This document shows, in pieces, positions 33,996 to 47,068 of a stretch of DNA of 64,000 bases. Position 1 is the first letter of the stretch, and every line of letters starts with the position of its first letter. The stretch is taken from contig OY726560.1 in NCBI GenBank assembly GCA_963383645.1, positions 68,821,023 to 68,885,022 of the forward strand, written 5' to 3'. The DNA comes from Muscardinus avellanarius (taxonomy: Eukaryota > Chordata > Mammalia > Rodentia > Gliridae). The position numbers and the translations under genes are program-made. The notes below the pieces were generated by a model, which saw only the letters and a program-made list of their open reading frames with translations, ran no database searches and was not told where the DNA came from.

Positions 33996-34388
33996 CTTAT
34001 TTTTATTTTTTTATAATAGGGATTTTTTTGTGGAGTTGGGGTTCCTGGAAGCCCTTCTACTTCCAGGCTACACTCCCAGACCTATTTTTATATTTTTATT
34101 TGGAAACAGGGTCTCTTATACCAGCGTGGCTGGCTTCGAAACTGCGCGATCCTCCTGTCTCCGCCTCCCAAGCACGGGGATTACAAGCGTGCGCCACCAC
34201 GTCCGGCTTATAATAGGGATTAAACCCAGGGCCTTGCACATGCTATGCAAGCACTGAGCTGCGCCCCTAGTCTTTTTAAATTTAATTTTGAGACAAGTTC
34301 TTATTAAGTTGTTCAAGCTGGTCTCAAACTTGTAATCCTTTTGCTGCAGCCTCCCAGGTATCTGGTATTACAAACTTGCACCCACAGT
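33996..34388 (-). mobile_element. B1-ID dimer carrying a full ID half, split
   Basis: Antisense dimer whose right half includes CCTTGCACATGCTATGCAAG, the segment absent from the dID halves elsewhere here. It is thus a B1 joined to an undeleted ID. It is interrupted in its tail by the CpG-rich SINE at 34025-34208 and continues to GCACCCACAGTG. Confidence 0.75.
34025..34208 (-). mobile_element. CpG-rich B1-dID SINE nested in another SINE
   Basis: Antisense copy from GGGGTTCCTGGAAGCCC to CACCACGTCCGGCT. The 13-bp TATAATAGGGATT at 34012-34024 and 34209-34221 is the duplicated target, taken from the older SINE. Confidence 0.96.
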
Positions 34389-34394
34389 GATTTT

Positions 34395-35690
34395 TTTTTT
34401 TTACAAAAATAAAAAGTAATTCAGAAAAAATATAGTATTTCCAACAATCAGTATTGGTGCAATTCCATATCCATATTCAAATAAATGAACAAGGACCTGG
34501 ACATATACCTTTATCTTCACCACAAAAATTTTCTCAAAATGGATAAGAGACCTGCATAGAAAATCTAAAACTATAAATCTTTTTGAGAAATGCATAGGAG
34601 AAAATCTTTGAAACCAGGACAAGCAAAGTAAAACACCACAGACGAGGTGGCTTAAGTAACAGATATTTAATTTATAGAGTTCTGCAGTTGAAAGCCCAAG
34701 ATCAACGTGTTGGCAGAGGTGGGTTTTCCTGAGGCCTTTCTCCTTGACTTGCAGGTGGCTTCCTGCTCCCTGTGAACTCACATGGGTTTCCTTCAGTGTG
34801 CACACATCCCTGGTGTCTCTCCTTCTTCTTATGTGACCATCAGTCATAGAGGAGTCCAGCCCCACCCTACAATCCAAAATCTGACAATACAATTTTCTGA
34901 AGAAATTGGTAGCAACAGAAGCTTACATTCATTGCTGCTAGAGATACAAGATGGTACCTCCACTTTAAAGATCATTTGGCAGTTTCTTAAAAAGCTAAAC
35001 ATAGTCTTACCATATGAACCAGCAATTGTACTCCTAGGTATTTACCCAACTGATATGAAAACTTATGTCTGCATAAAAACTGACACACAAATGTTTATAG
35101 AGATTTTATTCATAATTGCTCCAAGCTGGAAACAATCAAGATGTTCTTCAATAGATGAAAGTATAAGCAAATTTTGGTACATCTAAACAACTGAATACTA
35201 CTTGATAACAAGAAGAAATGCATTGTATGAGCAAGAATGAACCTGAAGAAGATAATGGTAAGTGAAATAAGTCCAAATCTGGCATAAAAAGACAAATGCC
35301 ATATGATTTCACATATATGTGGAATCTTTAAAAAGAGAATAGTGATTACCAGAGGATGAGCAGAAGAGAAAGAAAAGGTGATAGAGAGAGACTGCTTAAC
35401 AGGTACAACATCAGAGCTAGATTGAAAGAATAAGTTTAGGGGTACTATCACACAGAAGAGTGATTATTGTTAACAATATTATAGTGTGAATTTAAAAATA
35501 GCTAGAAGAGTATTTTGAATGTTCTCACCGTAATAAATTGATGCATGTTCAAGATAATAAAAAAGTATTCTGATTTGATCATTATGCAATATATACATGT
35601 ATACAAAACATTACATTGTACTCTATAAATACATGGAATTATTATGTATTAATAAACATTTTTAAAATCAAAGACTTGGATGAATCTTAA
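34395..35690 (+). mobile_element. Old L1 3' part, sense
   Basis: ORF2 C-terminal-like text (GAACAAGGACCTGGACATAT, GAAATGCATAGGAGAAAATC), CTACCATATGAACCAGCAATTG-like text near 35010, then 3' UTR with AACATTACATTGTACTC. Frames are broken. It is interrupted by an antisense LTR at 34627-34893. Confidence 0.8.
34627..34893 (-). mobile_element. MLT1-like MaLR LTR fragment
   Basis: AGTTGAAAGCCCAAGATC, CGTGTTGGCAGAGGTGGG, GGCCTTTCTCCTTGAC, CCTTCTTCTTATGTGACC and CAGCCCCACCCTAC follow the order of an antisense MLT1-type LTR. It is inserted in the old L1. Confidence 0.75.
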
Positions 35691-35741
35691 CTACACATTA
35701 CCAAGTAAAAGAAACCAGTCTTAAAAGGTTGCATACTTGTA

Positions 35742-35907
35742 GCTAGGCATAATGGTGCACACGTGTAATATCAGTACTTGGAAGGCTGAGACAGGAGGAG
35801 AACACATTTGAGGCCAGCTGCAGAAACTTAGCAAGACTCTGTTCTGAAATAAAAAGTAGAATTTTCCAGAAATGCTTGGGTTCAATTCCCAGTACTAAAA
35901 AAAAAGT
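35742..35907 (+). mobile_element. B1-dID SINE, shortened
   Basis: GCTAGGCATAATGGTGCACA to TTCAATTCCCAGTACT; most of the start of the ID half is missing. CATACTTGT (left) and CATACTTTGT (right) are likely target-site copies. Confidence 0.88.
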
Positions 35908-35970
35908 ATCATACTTTGTTAATTCAATTTTATGATTTTGGAAAAGATGAAACCCAAGAGACAATAAAGA

Positions 35971-36173
35971 GCCAGGCATGGTGGCACATACCTGGAAACC
36001 CAGTCCTTGGGAGGTTTAGATAGGAGGATCATAGGTTCAAAGCCAGACTCAGCAATTTAGAGAGGCTTGTAGCAACTTAGGAAGACTATTTCCAAATGAA
36101 AAACAAAATAGGGTTGGAGTATAGCTCAGAGTTAGAATGCCCCAGAGTTCAATCTCTAGTGACCCCCCCCACA
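35971..36173 (+). mobile_element. B1-dID SINE
   Basis: GCCAGGCATGGTGGCACATA to GTTCAATCTCTAGTGAC, followed by a C8 run in place of the usual A-rich tail. Confidence 0.9.
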
Positions 36174-36447
36174 ATATTTAGAACAACCTGAAAGTCTTAA
36201 TCTTATTTTTCAACTGTAAATCTTATAAAACCTAAATGTATGCCAAGCTTATCTAATAAAATTTAACTTTCAACTTGAGATGTGCTGTTAGTCTAAAATT
36301 ATACACTGAAATTTAAAGACTCAACAAATTTATGAAATATCTTTCTTATCACTTTTATGTGGCTAACATTTTAAATTACTATATTATGATTTACTTGGCT
36401 AAATAAGAATATTTAAATTAAAAATAATGACATAAAAAGTAGTGTAC

Positions 36448-36690
36448 ACCAGGCTTGGTGGTGCACACCTGTAGTCTCAGTGCTTGGGAGGCTAAGATGG
36501 GAGGATCCTGGGTCAGAGACCAGCCTCAGCAACTGAGCAAGACTTTCAGCAACCTAGTGAGAGAGATTCTGTTTCAAAACAAAACAAAAGGGGCGGGGGT
36601 TGGAGGTGTCGCTTAAAGGTAAAATGCCCCTAGATTTAACTCCCAGTAACACATGTATGTGCACACATACACGTACACAACACACACATA
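36448..36690 (+). mobile_element. B1-dID SINE with CA-rich tail
   Basis: CCAGGCTTGGTGGTGCACAC to AACTCCCAGTAACACATG, then a degenerate CACA/TACA tail. Confidence 0.9.
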
Positions 36691-37386
36691 CAAAGAGTGT
36701 AAATTATCATGTAGCAGATACAAGATGAAGGAAGAAAAAATGATAGAAACACACAATGCTAGAGTCTTGAGAGAGAAATACAAGATTTAAATGTGAAGAT
36801 GGTTCCAATTAGTCAAACACCACAGTAAAGCTGGTGCCTGGTTGATTAATTTAGGCTCTGCAGTTCTGTTCACCAAGTATTAAAGTGACTTTTCTTTTAA
36901 ACAAATTGGCCTATGAAGATCATTGAGATCAGCATCGTTATAAAACTAATGAAGGAAAGAATCCAAAGCTTGCTGTGTGCTATTTCAATAACTGCTTCCT
37001 TCAGGAAAAGTTGGATTAGTTAGGAGACCATCAATTCACATTTTAAAGCATAAAAACAATTCTTAAGGCAAATGCTTTGCATTACCATTGGTGAGTAAAT
37101 TTTGTCAATTTAAGAAGAAAAAAATAAGTTTAGGTTGCTATAATGAAAAACTTCATATCATATTTGCATTTTAATCATATGAAGCAATCCCTTTATCTTT
37201 TTAATTTTCTAAATAGAAGTATTTGTGCTATTTGGTGGGAGAACACACAATAACAATCCTAAAAATCCCTGTGTATTGCTTAAGTCAGAATGGCATTCTA
37301 TTTATTATAGGCATTCTTCATCATACACACAGGTTATCCAGTGAGGTTCCATGTTTACATTAAATAATAATAAAATGTATTTTTAT
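36691..37386. other. Unassigned intergenic stretch
   Basis: AT-rich, with no gene or repeat that I recognise. Confidence 0.5.
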
Positions 37387-37402
37387 TTCCTTTTTATTTC
37401 AC

Positions 37403-37446
<44 letters not shown>

Positions 37447-37650
37447 GAGGTAGTGGGGATGGAACCCAGGGGCATTCTACCTCCGAGGTACACCCCAGAC
37501 CTACTTTTTTTTATTCTTTATTTTTTGAAACAGGGTCTCACTGAGTTGCAGAGGGCCTCACTAAGTAGCTGAGGCTGTCCACGAACCATGGTCCTCCAGT
37601 CTCAGCCTCCTGAATGCTGGGATTGCAAGCATGTGCCACCACGCCTGGCT
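37387..37650 (-). mobile_element. B1-dID SINE with (TTA)n tail
   Basis: The antisense body GTGGGGATGGAACCCAGGG to GCCACCACGCCTGGCT is preceded by about 15 TTA units (37403-37446). AAAATGTATTTTTA occurs on both outer sides (about 37372 and 37655), so the repeat lies within the target duplication and is the SINE's own tail. Confidence 0.95.
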
Positions 37651-38546
37651 ATTAAAATGTATTTTTAAACAACTTCAAAACATAAGCGTAATAATTCTCT
37701 TAGATAATTCTTTTACTCAATGATTAAATCTCTCTCAATTTTTCAAGTTTTAATAAAAGACAGTATGTGTCTCAGTTCATAGTACTAGGACAATATCAAA
37801 GAAGAGAGGCCAAGCAGTGGATTTAGTATTTATGAGTGTTTTCTTCTTTAAATAACATCTCTGCCTTTCTTTTCTTTGCAAGGTCTCCTAGATCAGAATG
37901 GAGTTTAAGAGAGTGTAAGACATGTAATATGATTTGTTTTATGAACATCTAATGTGACCCTCTTTCAATTACTCATGCCACATGAAAAATGTACTAGTTG
38001 GTTTTATTTTCTTTTATAGAAAAAAGAGATAATCAAAGAAGACAGCTCCAAGGAGGCTAGCTCAAGATGTTCGATTTTAAATATTGATAGTAGATCTTAC
38101 TAAATTTTATAAAGATATTTAAGTATTGTGACAATAAATGAAGTAATATGTATTTTGAGCTATTATTGCATGTTAAATTCTATTTGTTAAGGTTGTTGTT
38201 CTAACTTCTATTTGTTGAAATATAGAAACAAATGATTCATTTGTTTTTTAAAGCTAAACTTCTAAAAAGTAAGTTAATTAGCCTAATAATACTGAAAAGG
38301 AAAATGACAGAAAATATATTTGGAAATTTCCATTATGCTGTTATTATTGCTTTGAACCACAAGAAAAGGAACTGTAGGTGAGAGCACAACATGAAGAGTT
38401 ACAGAGAGTTAAACTTCCAGACTGTGAGATCTGGGCTTCAAATAACCTGTAAACTTGTCTTAGTTCTCCAACTGAATCAGATTGTTCTGCTTGCTGTTCT
38501 CCAGAATTCTTCTCCCTGAGATCTGCTCAAATCATTTCCCCCTAAA
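37651..38546. other. Unassigned intergenic stretch
   Basis: No gene, named repeat or notable structure seen. Confidence 0.5.
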
Positions 38547-38761
38547 GCCGGGCGTGGTGGCACACGCTTGTAATCCCAGCATTTGGGAGGCTGAGACCGG
38601 AGGATCGTGGTTTGTGGACAGCCTCAGCTACTTTGTTAGGCCCTCTGCAACTCAGTGAGACCCTGTTTCAAAATAAAGAAGAAAAAATTGGACAGGGGGT
38701 ATAGGTCGGAGGTCAAATGCCTCTGGGTTCCATTCCCAGACCCGCAAAAAAAAAAAAAAAA
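38547..38761 (+). mobile_element. B1-dID SINE
   Basis: GCCGGGCGTGGTGGCACACG to CCATTCCCAGACCCGC and poly-A, then a C8 run. Confidence 0.94.
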
Positions 38762-39183
38762 TCCCCCCCCAATTAAATACCCTTCCCCCTTCCTATCTCC
38801 CACTCGGGGTTCACAGGTCTACAGGTCTAGCACATAGACCCCTCTCCAGCCACCCAACCACCTCCCCTCCCCAATCTACACCAGAGCATCACACTCAATG
38901 GTGCTCACTGGCCTAGACACCAGGAAACCTCCATTCTGACTGCTAAGCTGTCTTTTCCTGTTGACTGAGCTTATGACTTAGCAAATGCAACTTTTATATT
39001 TTTACTCCTGCTATACATTATTAATTCAATAAATATGCCTCAAGCCTCTGTTCTGAAAACTGGAAGTAACATGTTATGTAAAATCAATCCAGTCTTTTGA
39101 CTCTGTAAAGCTATGGTCTATCAAGCTTTCATTCACATATTTGAGCATGACTAGTCTAGTAATATGCTTTGAATAGTCCCATT

Positions 39184-39184
<1 letters not shown>

Positions 39185-39222
<38 letters not shown>
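39185..39222. repeat. (TA)n microsatellite
   Basis: About 18 AT units. Confidence 0.97.
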
Positions 39223-39225
<3 letters not shown>

Positions 39226-39860
39226 TACTGATCTCATTTCTCTAACTGTATTTCAAGCATTTATTTGCATTGGATAAATGCTGAAAAAAAGCATTTACAA
39301 GACACAGTATCAAAGAAAACTGAAATATCTATTAGAGAACCATAATGAAAAGAAAGTTGAATTATAGAAAACAGGGAGAAAATTGAAAGGTCATGCCTGA
39401 AGTGGCATGGTGAGATATTCTGAGTATTTACTGACTTTCTGAATATGAAGAAATCTCTGGTTCAAAATCTCAGGAAAATCTTTACCAAATTGTCTTTTAT
39501 TTGCTAGTTTACATTTCTCCTGTCATCAGTGGGATTTTTTTTTTTTTAGTAACAAATTTCAGAGACAGATTTTCAATAAATCTCCCTACTTTTACAGATG
39601 GGAAAATGAGCTAGAAGATGTGTTCAAGTACATTCAGCTGAATATAGATAAGGAACAGCGACAGCAACAGCAAAAATATACTTATACTGTACATTTTTTT
39701 CCTAAAGCATATTAGAGGTATTACAGTGATGAAGATCAGAGGCAAATTTGATTAATCAAAACACAGAGTCATGAAACAGAATAGAGTCCAAAAATAGATG
39801 AGCACACATCAAATCATCTGTTTGGAGGCATAACGCTCTGTAAGTTATAAAAATGTTTTT

Positions 39861-39885
39861 ACTCTCTCTCTCTCTCTCCCTCCGT

Positions 39886-39946
<61 letters not shown>
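39861..39946. repeat. (CT)n microsatellite
   Basis: CT units interrupted once by CCCTCCGTGTG; polypyrimidine on the plus strand. Confidence 0.97.
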
Positions 39947-39949
<3 letters not shown>

Positions 39950-40663
39950 TGACCACAAGTACACATCTGAGTTTAGAAACTCAGGGCTAGATTTTTAACT
40001 CCTGCATGAGTCTCTACCAATGCAAATTAAACGTTGTACCAAGCAGTATTCAAAGCAGTTAACTAGAGAGAAGAAATCTACAATAACCAGATTTATGGAG
40101 CAGACATCCAGTCAACTGTACTCTCCCAGAGAGCAAAGCTTCATACCTGTTATTTAGTTTCAACATACACATACACAGTCACTTATTACCAAGCACCACT
40201 TTACAAATAACTATCATTTCTTGATCACTTACTGCTTTTTAGTGCTTGCTTAATTAGTAGAACAGGCATTCCTGAATGTGAACATTTTTGCTCATCTGTG
40301 AACAAAACGTAAAGTTCAGAAACTCTCCCTGCCATCATAATTACTTTGTTATATGTGAAGGCCCTTATCCTAACATCACACTGAATAGCATACTTTCTGT
40401 CAGCAACCTGCCTTCCTTTTGTACAAGTGCTATAATTTAGCATTCATTGTTGGGCAGTTGCTTTTCAGTTCTCAAAGAATAATTATAATTGTGGTACCCA
40501 CCAGACAACCACTGTATATCCTTGGATGTAACACAGTAGCTTCATTTTCTTAAAAATTCCTAAAACCAAAAGACCCAATTATCAAAATTTCTAAAAAAAT
40601 AAATAAATAAAAAAATAAAAAAAAAAAATAAATAAATAAAAATGTTTTTAGTTATCTTAGAAC

Positions 40664-42705
40664 TTTTATCCCAGACAAGATGGTAAAGACTTTATTTCTG
40701 TCTGCTCCTCCTGGGTAAGTATAACAATAATGCAATAGGCAATCAAATAGCAATTCTAAAAGGCAAAAAGAGAATGGAGGACTAATTTGTGACCCTAGGA
40801 CTGGAGGAATAACACAACTTCACCACATTTTAGGCCCCTAACCCCCAGCCTAAACAATAAAACAATCCAGGCTCAAGTGTTTTTTGATACACAATCTAGC
40901 ATCTGCAGAGACAGACCTCTAGGTAGTGTCATTTCTGCTCTGAATCAAATGTGAATCCCATCCCCAACAAAAACAGACACAAGTAGGCAAACACAGAAAG
41001 AGCAACAAAGAGAATCTACTGAGAACTTTGCTAAGATTAAGTAGCCAAAGAAGGGTTCCCCACTGAAGCTTGACAATTCCCTCTTACTGAAAGATATTGG
41101 GTCATAAGATGTCACCTGCAGGAAAAACCCACCCTGGCATAAGTAGTGCCCTAGCCTAGAAAACCTCTTTATTTTCATAGACAGGAAACTCCCAAAAGTC
41201 AGAGGGCGCCCATCATAACAACACCTAGAGAAACAAAGAATTTCAAGGGTCTACCACTCACTTCTGCAAAGAGATGCCAGGCACCCTGGCTGAGGCAACC
41301 CATTTTGCACATCAGCAATACTGGCAGAGGTAGCAGGAACCCTAGGAATACGAGAAAACTTAGCAGAATAAAATACCAACATGGGCCCTGAATATTGTCA
41401 TTAGAACCACAGCCCCAAAACCAGATAGGACCTGTGTGCTAATCCAAAACAGGATTACTAACTGCTAAAATAATAATTAATAATAATAAATTAAATGGGA
41501 CCCAGATTCTCCTAATAAAACCAACATGTCCAAAATTTGCTAAAAAATGACTTGTGCTAAAATCCAGAAAAAAACCATAATTTAAATAAGTAAAAATGAT
41601 CTGACCAAGGATTTTAAACCAGCCATGATAAAAACTGGAGGAAGAGGAGGAAGAAGAGGAACAGGAAGGGAAAGATGAAGAGGAAAATGAATGGAAGTTA
41701 CAAAACTGAAAAATATGACATTTAAACAAACTGGATGAACTCCATAGAAGAATAGAGATAGCAAAGTACAGAACTAATAAAATAGAAGGCAGATTAACTG
41801 AATTTATCTGGTTAGCACAACAGCAATAATACTGGCTGAAAATAATCAAACTAGAATGTCATGACCAGTTGGACAACAAAAATTTCCAATATTTGTACCA
41901 GTGGAATCTTGAATGAGAGGAGAACAGGAGTGGGGCTGAAGGAATGTTTGAAAATAAAATGGCTGAAAATTTCCAAAACATGATAAAAGATACAAACCTA
42001 TAGATTCAAGAAGCTGAATGAAGCTCAGTCAAGATATACTTAAAGATTTTATACAATGATACATCATAATGAAAGAATTTTTTTAAAGCAGTCAGACAAA
42101 AATAAAGGAGCATCTATCTGGAAGATTAATTTCAGGAACAGTATTCTTCTATTTTCTTTTTTATCTTTTTTTTTTTTTTACCAGCAATCATGAAAGCCTG
42201 AAGGAAATAGCACATTTTCTAAGTTCAAGAGGAAAAGAACTGTCAACTACAAAAATCTATATACAGTAAAATTATCCTTCAGTAATGTAAGGAAAACAAG
42301 ACATTATCAGAAGAAGGAACACTAAAGTGCTTGTTGCTAAGAGACTTACCTTTGTAGGTTTGCTATAAGTAAACTTTTTCACACAGAAAGAAAAAGATAA
42401 AAGATGAATCTGGAAAATTAAGAAATAAGGAACAATGGAATGAGCAGTGATAGAAGTGCATACTGAATGCTATTCCTCTCAGAAGTTTTAGAAGTCATAG
42501 CTAATGATAGAAACAAGAATACAATATCATCTGATTGATACGCAAAACAGCACATTTCCAAGTAAGTAACGTAAAAAAAAATTATGCTAAACATAATTTC
42601 AAATACAAATTTATATTTTAAATAATATAAACATAGTTAAAAAGTAAAGCAAATGTCATAAAACAACCTTCCATGGGGAAAATTTTAAAATAAAGAAAAA
42701 AATAA
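40664..42705 (+). mobile_element. HAL1 (half-L1) LINE
   Basis: CCCAGACAAGATGGTAAAG at the start, then an ORF1-like glutamate-rich segment (41630-41700), GAAAATTTCCAAAACATG, GATTCAAGAAGCTGAATG, AAAGCAGTCAGACAAAAA, ACAGTAAAATTATCCTTC and AAGACATTATCAGAAG in HAL1 order. HAL1 carries an L1-like ORF1 but no reverse transcriptase; none is seen here. Frames are broken. It ends in an A-rich segment immediately before the next L1. Confidence 0.8.
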
Positions 42706-44258
42706 TGTATTGCAGAATAGAGGGAAACAGCATGTATCAGGCACTCTGAGATGCAGAACTCAACCAGCGAGAAGACTTCTAGATAAGGGAAGTAAAGAAG
42801 ACAAACTCAAAAGACAACAACAGTCAAAACATGGTAGATTTGGAGGTAGCAGAGAGAGCAGAGGACTAAAAGGAGCTCCCTGCATTTTACTTGGTGACTA
42901 GAGAGTAACAGCAATACTATCTTGGCGAGGCCATGCCAGGGCTGACTGCTGCTAGACCTGAGGCTCCCAAAGACCAACTCCAGAAAAAAAAAAAAAAAAA
43001 AAAAAAAAACAGAATCTTGTAATGCCAGTGACTCAGCAGTGGTTCATGTGATCTCAGCTACAGGCTGGTAACTCAACACTCTCTTTGCCAACAGTTTGTG
43101 CCTAGCATGCATTCAAGTCAGTGACTGACAGTGCTCCACATGATCACAGCTAGCAGATCAGCAGCAATCTCCCAAAGCCATCAAACTTAATGAGCCAGGT
43201 CACAAACTCAGAACATAGCAATCACTGACCCTTCTGAGCTTAGGCTCTCTGGCCACAGAGGCCAGAGGTCAGTAATATGCAGTTTCAGGAGTTCACAATT
43301 AACAGAGCAGCAGTGGTGTCTTAGGACATTAAATCCCAACCAACAGGCTGAACATCATAATCTCTGGCCCTACAGAATTTGGACCTGGAGAGCATGGTAA
43401 CCTGCAGCCATTCGGAGACGCCTGTTTGTCTGCACTAAAACCTATATGTAGCTAAAGAAGCTCTAGGGGACAAACACAAAAGTTTGACTATATGAGACAG
43501 ATTTGTAGAGGCAAATATATACTCTTAGCATAGATTTCATTTTAAAGGATAACAAATAGGTATAGAACTCACACACAAAGATGAAGGAGATGCCAAGACA
43601 ACAGAAATACAAACCTGAGAACTCTGAAAATATGAGAATGAAGACCAGCAAAAGTAAATAAACTCTCACAACTCAACAACAAGGGAGATCACCAATACAA
43701 ACCTGCAGAAAATACTAGAAGAATTCTAAATTTTAAGCTTCAATATAATTAAAGGCCTCAAAGAAAGCGTACAGAAAACAAAAGAGCATATCAATATTGC
43801 CCTAAGTAAGAACCAAAAGGAGACTTTGAAAAAAAACTTAAGGATTCAATAAGTAAATTAAAGACCTCAATAGAAACTTCCTCTGACAGGCTAAACCATA
43901 TGAAAAAGAGAATATCACTCGTGGAAGATAGTTCATTCAAAACTGACAACACAGTTAACTATATAGAGAAGGTTATACAACAACACAACCTAAACATTCA
44001 AGAAATGTGAGATAATATAAAATGACCTAATTTTCTGATAATAGACATTGAAGAAGGTCTAGAAGCTCAAACCAAGGGTATCAGAAAGATCTTCAGAGAA
44101 ATAATATCAGAATTACCCAAACATAGAGAAAAAAAAAAAAAAAAACGTGGACATCAATATATAGGAGACATTCAGAACACCAAAAAGACAAGGTCAAAGA
44201 AAGATTTTCCAATGCCACATAATAATCAAAATCACTAACTCAGATGCCAAGGAAAGAA

Positions 44259-44262
<4 letters not shown>

Positions 44263-44305
<43 letters not shown>
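44263..44305. repeat. (TG)n microsatellite in L1
   Basis: About 21 TG units at the ORF1-to-ORF2 transition of the decayed L1. Confidence 0.97.
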
Positions 44306-44308
<3 letters not shown>

Positions 44309-45509
44309 ATGAAAATGGAGGCTGGAAACAAGCAGGGATAGCAATACTCATATCCAACAAAACAGAATAAGCTAAAATAACTCAGAAGAGGAAAACAAAG
44401 GCACTTCTTATTAATAAAAGGAAAAATCCAACAAGAAGATATAATGATAGTAAACATTTCTGCCCCAAATGTGGGTGCACACATTTTTATAAAACAAATT
44501 CTCAAAATGATCCAAATACAATACTATTGGAAGACTTCAATACATCACTCACACCAGTAGATCAATCTTTCAGGCAAAAAATAACTAAAGACTGTTCAAA
44601 CCTAAAGAACACTATAAACCAAATGGACCTAATAAGCATATACAGAATATGTCAAACAACAGCAGCTCAATACACATTCTTCTCAGCTGCTCACTGAACC
44701 TCTTCAAAACAGACCACATTCTAGGCCACAAAGCAAATACCAGCAAATTTTAAAAATGTAATATAATCCCCTGTACATTCTTAGATCACCATAAAATGAA
44801 AGTAGAAATGAATAATGCGAAGACCAAAAGAAATTGGGTAAATACATGAAGACTGAATGATACATTCTTGAATGAGGACTGGATCAGAGTAGAAATAAGG
44901 AAAGAATTTTAAAATATTTCTAAAATTAAATGAAAATAGAGTCACTAAACACCAGAATCTATGGGACACTTTGAAGGAAGTTGTAAAAGAAAACTTTATA
45001 GCACTGTTTCCACATGAGAAAAATAAAAAGTTACAAAATAAACAAAATAATGACACATCTCAAGGACCTACAGAAACAAAAATAGTCCCACACCAAAGCC
45101 AGTAGAAAAAAAAAAAAGAGATAATTAAAATTAAAGCAGAAGTCAATGAAATAGAGAACAACAAAAAATACAAATGATCAACAAAATAAAAAGCTGGTTC
45201 TTTGAAAAGATTAACAAAACTGAAAAACCCTTAGCCAACCTAACCAAAAGAAAGAGAGAATCAACCTGAATTATTAAAATCAGAAATGAAAAAGTAGACA
45301 TCACCAGAGATAGTGGGGAAATTTAGAGGATCTTCAAAAACTATTTTGAAAATGTATAGTCCAATAAAATGGAAAACATGGAAGAAATTGACAATTTTAT
45401 AGACATAAATAACCTACCTAAATTGAACCAAGAATATATGGAAAACTTAAAACAACCAAGAGCAAGCAAAAAGATAGAAACAGCAATAAAAAAAAACAAC
45501 TTTATATCA

Positions 45510-45732
45510 GCCAGGTGTGGCGGCACATGCTTGTAATCCCCGCGCTTGGGAGGCAAAGACAGAAGGATTGTGCAGGTTCAAAGCCAGCCTCACTGGCTTA
45601 AGAGACCCTGTTTCCAAATAAAAATATATAAAAAATATAGGTCTGGGAGTGTAGCCCAGAGGTAGAAGGGCTTCCAGGAAACCCAGTACCACCAAAACAA
45701 ACAAACCAAAAAAAAAAAAAAAAAAAAAAACC
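45510..45732 (+). mobile_element. CpG-rich-type B1-dID SINE
   Basis: GCCAGGTGTGGCGGCACATG, CCCCGCGCTTGGGAGGC, CTCACTGGCTTAAGAGACC and AGGGCTTCCAGGAAACCC. TTATATCA flanks it on both sides. Confidence 0.95.
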
Positions 45733-45948
45733 CTTATATCAAGGCAAAGGCCAGGTCCACATGGAATCCCAACTGAATTCTACAAAACCTTATTGAAGAA
45801 ATAAACCCAGTTCTTCACAAGTTATTAATTAAAATTTTTAAATAAAATACTAGCCATGTGTATTAAAAAACCACAGCATTAAAATTTTACATCAAGACCA
45901 ATTTGTTTCATCCAAGTAATGCAAGGTGGTTTCAACATATGCAAATCA

Positions 45949-46161
45949 GCCAGGTGTGGTGGCACATACTTGTAATCCCATCATTTGGGAGACTGAGACT
46001 GGAGGATCACTGTTCACAGACAGCCTCAGCTACTTAGTGAGGACCTCCACAACTTAGTGAGACCCTGGTTATAAAAAAAAGAATAAAAAGTAGGGAAGAG
46101 GGTGTACCTCAGAGGTTGAATGCTCTGGGTTCCATCTGCAGACAGCAAAAAAAAAAAAAAA
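45949..46161 (+). mobile_element. B1-dID SINE
   Basis: GCCAGGTGTGGTGGCACATA to CCATCTGCAGACAGC and poly-A. GCAAATCA at 45941-45948 and 46162-46169 is the target duplication, splitting the L1 reverse-transcriptase text. Confidence 0.95.
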
Positions 46162-46268
46162 GCAAATCAATACATATTATCCCATCACATAAATAGAACT
46201 GAGGACAAAAATCACATGATCATCTCAGTAGATGCTGAAAAACATTTCACAAAATCCAGTGACCATTC

Positions 46269-46535
46269 ATGTTAAAAAATATACTGCAAACAATGGGAAT
46301 AGAAGGAATTTACCTCAACATCATTAAGGCAATATACAATAAATGCAAAGCCAGCATTATATTGAATGGGGAAAAACTGCAGGAATTCCCTTTAAAATCA
46401 AGAACAAGACAAGGATGCCCAATATTAGCATTCCTTTTCAATACAGTCCTTGAGATTCATACCAGAGAAATAAGAGACTATCAAAGTAATTCAAATAGGA
46501 AAAGAAGAATTGATATTATCTTTATTTGCAAATAA
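46269..46535 (+). pseudogene. L1 ORF2 reverse-transcriptase fragment
   Basis: An 88-codon open piece of the decayed L1 with [20 protein letters not shown] and TRQGCP, the conserved reverse-transcriptase text that precedes the catalytic ADD motif. The frame breaks before ADD. Confidence 0.85.
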
Positions 46536-46890
46536 CATGATCCTATGATCCTATATTTAATAGACCAAAAAATTCAAAAAAGCTACTAGAGCTGATTACA
46601 AAATTCAGCAAAGTAGTGGGATACAAAATCAACCTTAAGAAAGCAGTGGCTTTTCTATATGCCAACCATAAACCCACTGAGAAAGAAATCCAGAAAACAA
46701 TTCCATTCACAATAAGCTCAATAACTATGAAATACCTGAAAATAAACCTAACCAAAAAGGTTAAGAAAAAACCCTCTACAATAACAACTATAAACCATTA
46801 AAGAAAGAAATTGATGAAGATCTTAGAAGATGGAAAGATCTCCCTTGCTCTTGGATAGGCAGAATAAATATTATCAAAACGACAGTTCTT

Positions 46891-47068
46891 TATCCAGGCA
46901 TGGTGGCATGTGCTTGTAATCCTAGTACTTAGGAGGCAGAGATAGGAAGATCGTGGATTTGTGAAAAGCCTCAGCTAATAGTGAGGCTCTCTACAACTTA
47001 GTGAGAGCCTGTTTCAAAAATAAAGAATAAAAAATAGGCTTGAGAGTGTATCTGAGAGGTAGAATGCC
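46891..47068 (+). mobile_element. B1-dID SINE, 3'-shortened
   Basis: CCAGGCATGGTGGCATGTGC to GAGAGGTAGAATGCCC, without the TTCAATCCCCAGTACC end. L1 text resumes with a partly repeated GACCATTCT, a decayed target copy. Confidence 0.88.

Larger units (their letters stand above)
38762..40663. other. Unassigned stretch with three simple repeats
   Basis: Besides the TA repeat, the CT repeat and an AAAT-rich run (40592-40643), nothing is recognised. Minus-strand frames in the CT tract are repeat-encoded. Confidence 0.5.

Noticed and set aside
39756..39956. Arg/Glu-repeat minus-strand frame
   Set aside because: Direct translation of the CT/GA microsatellite.
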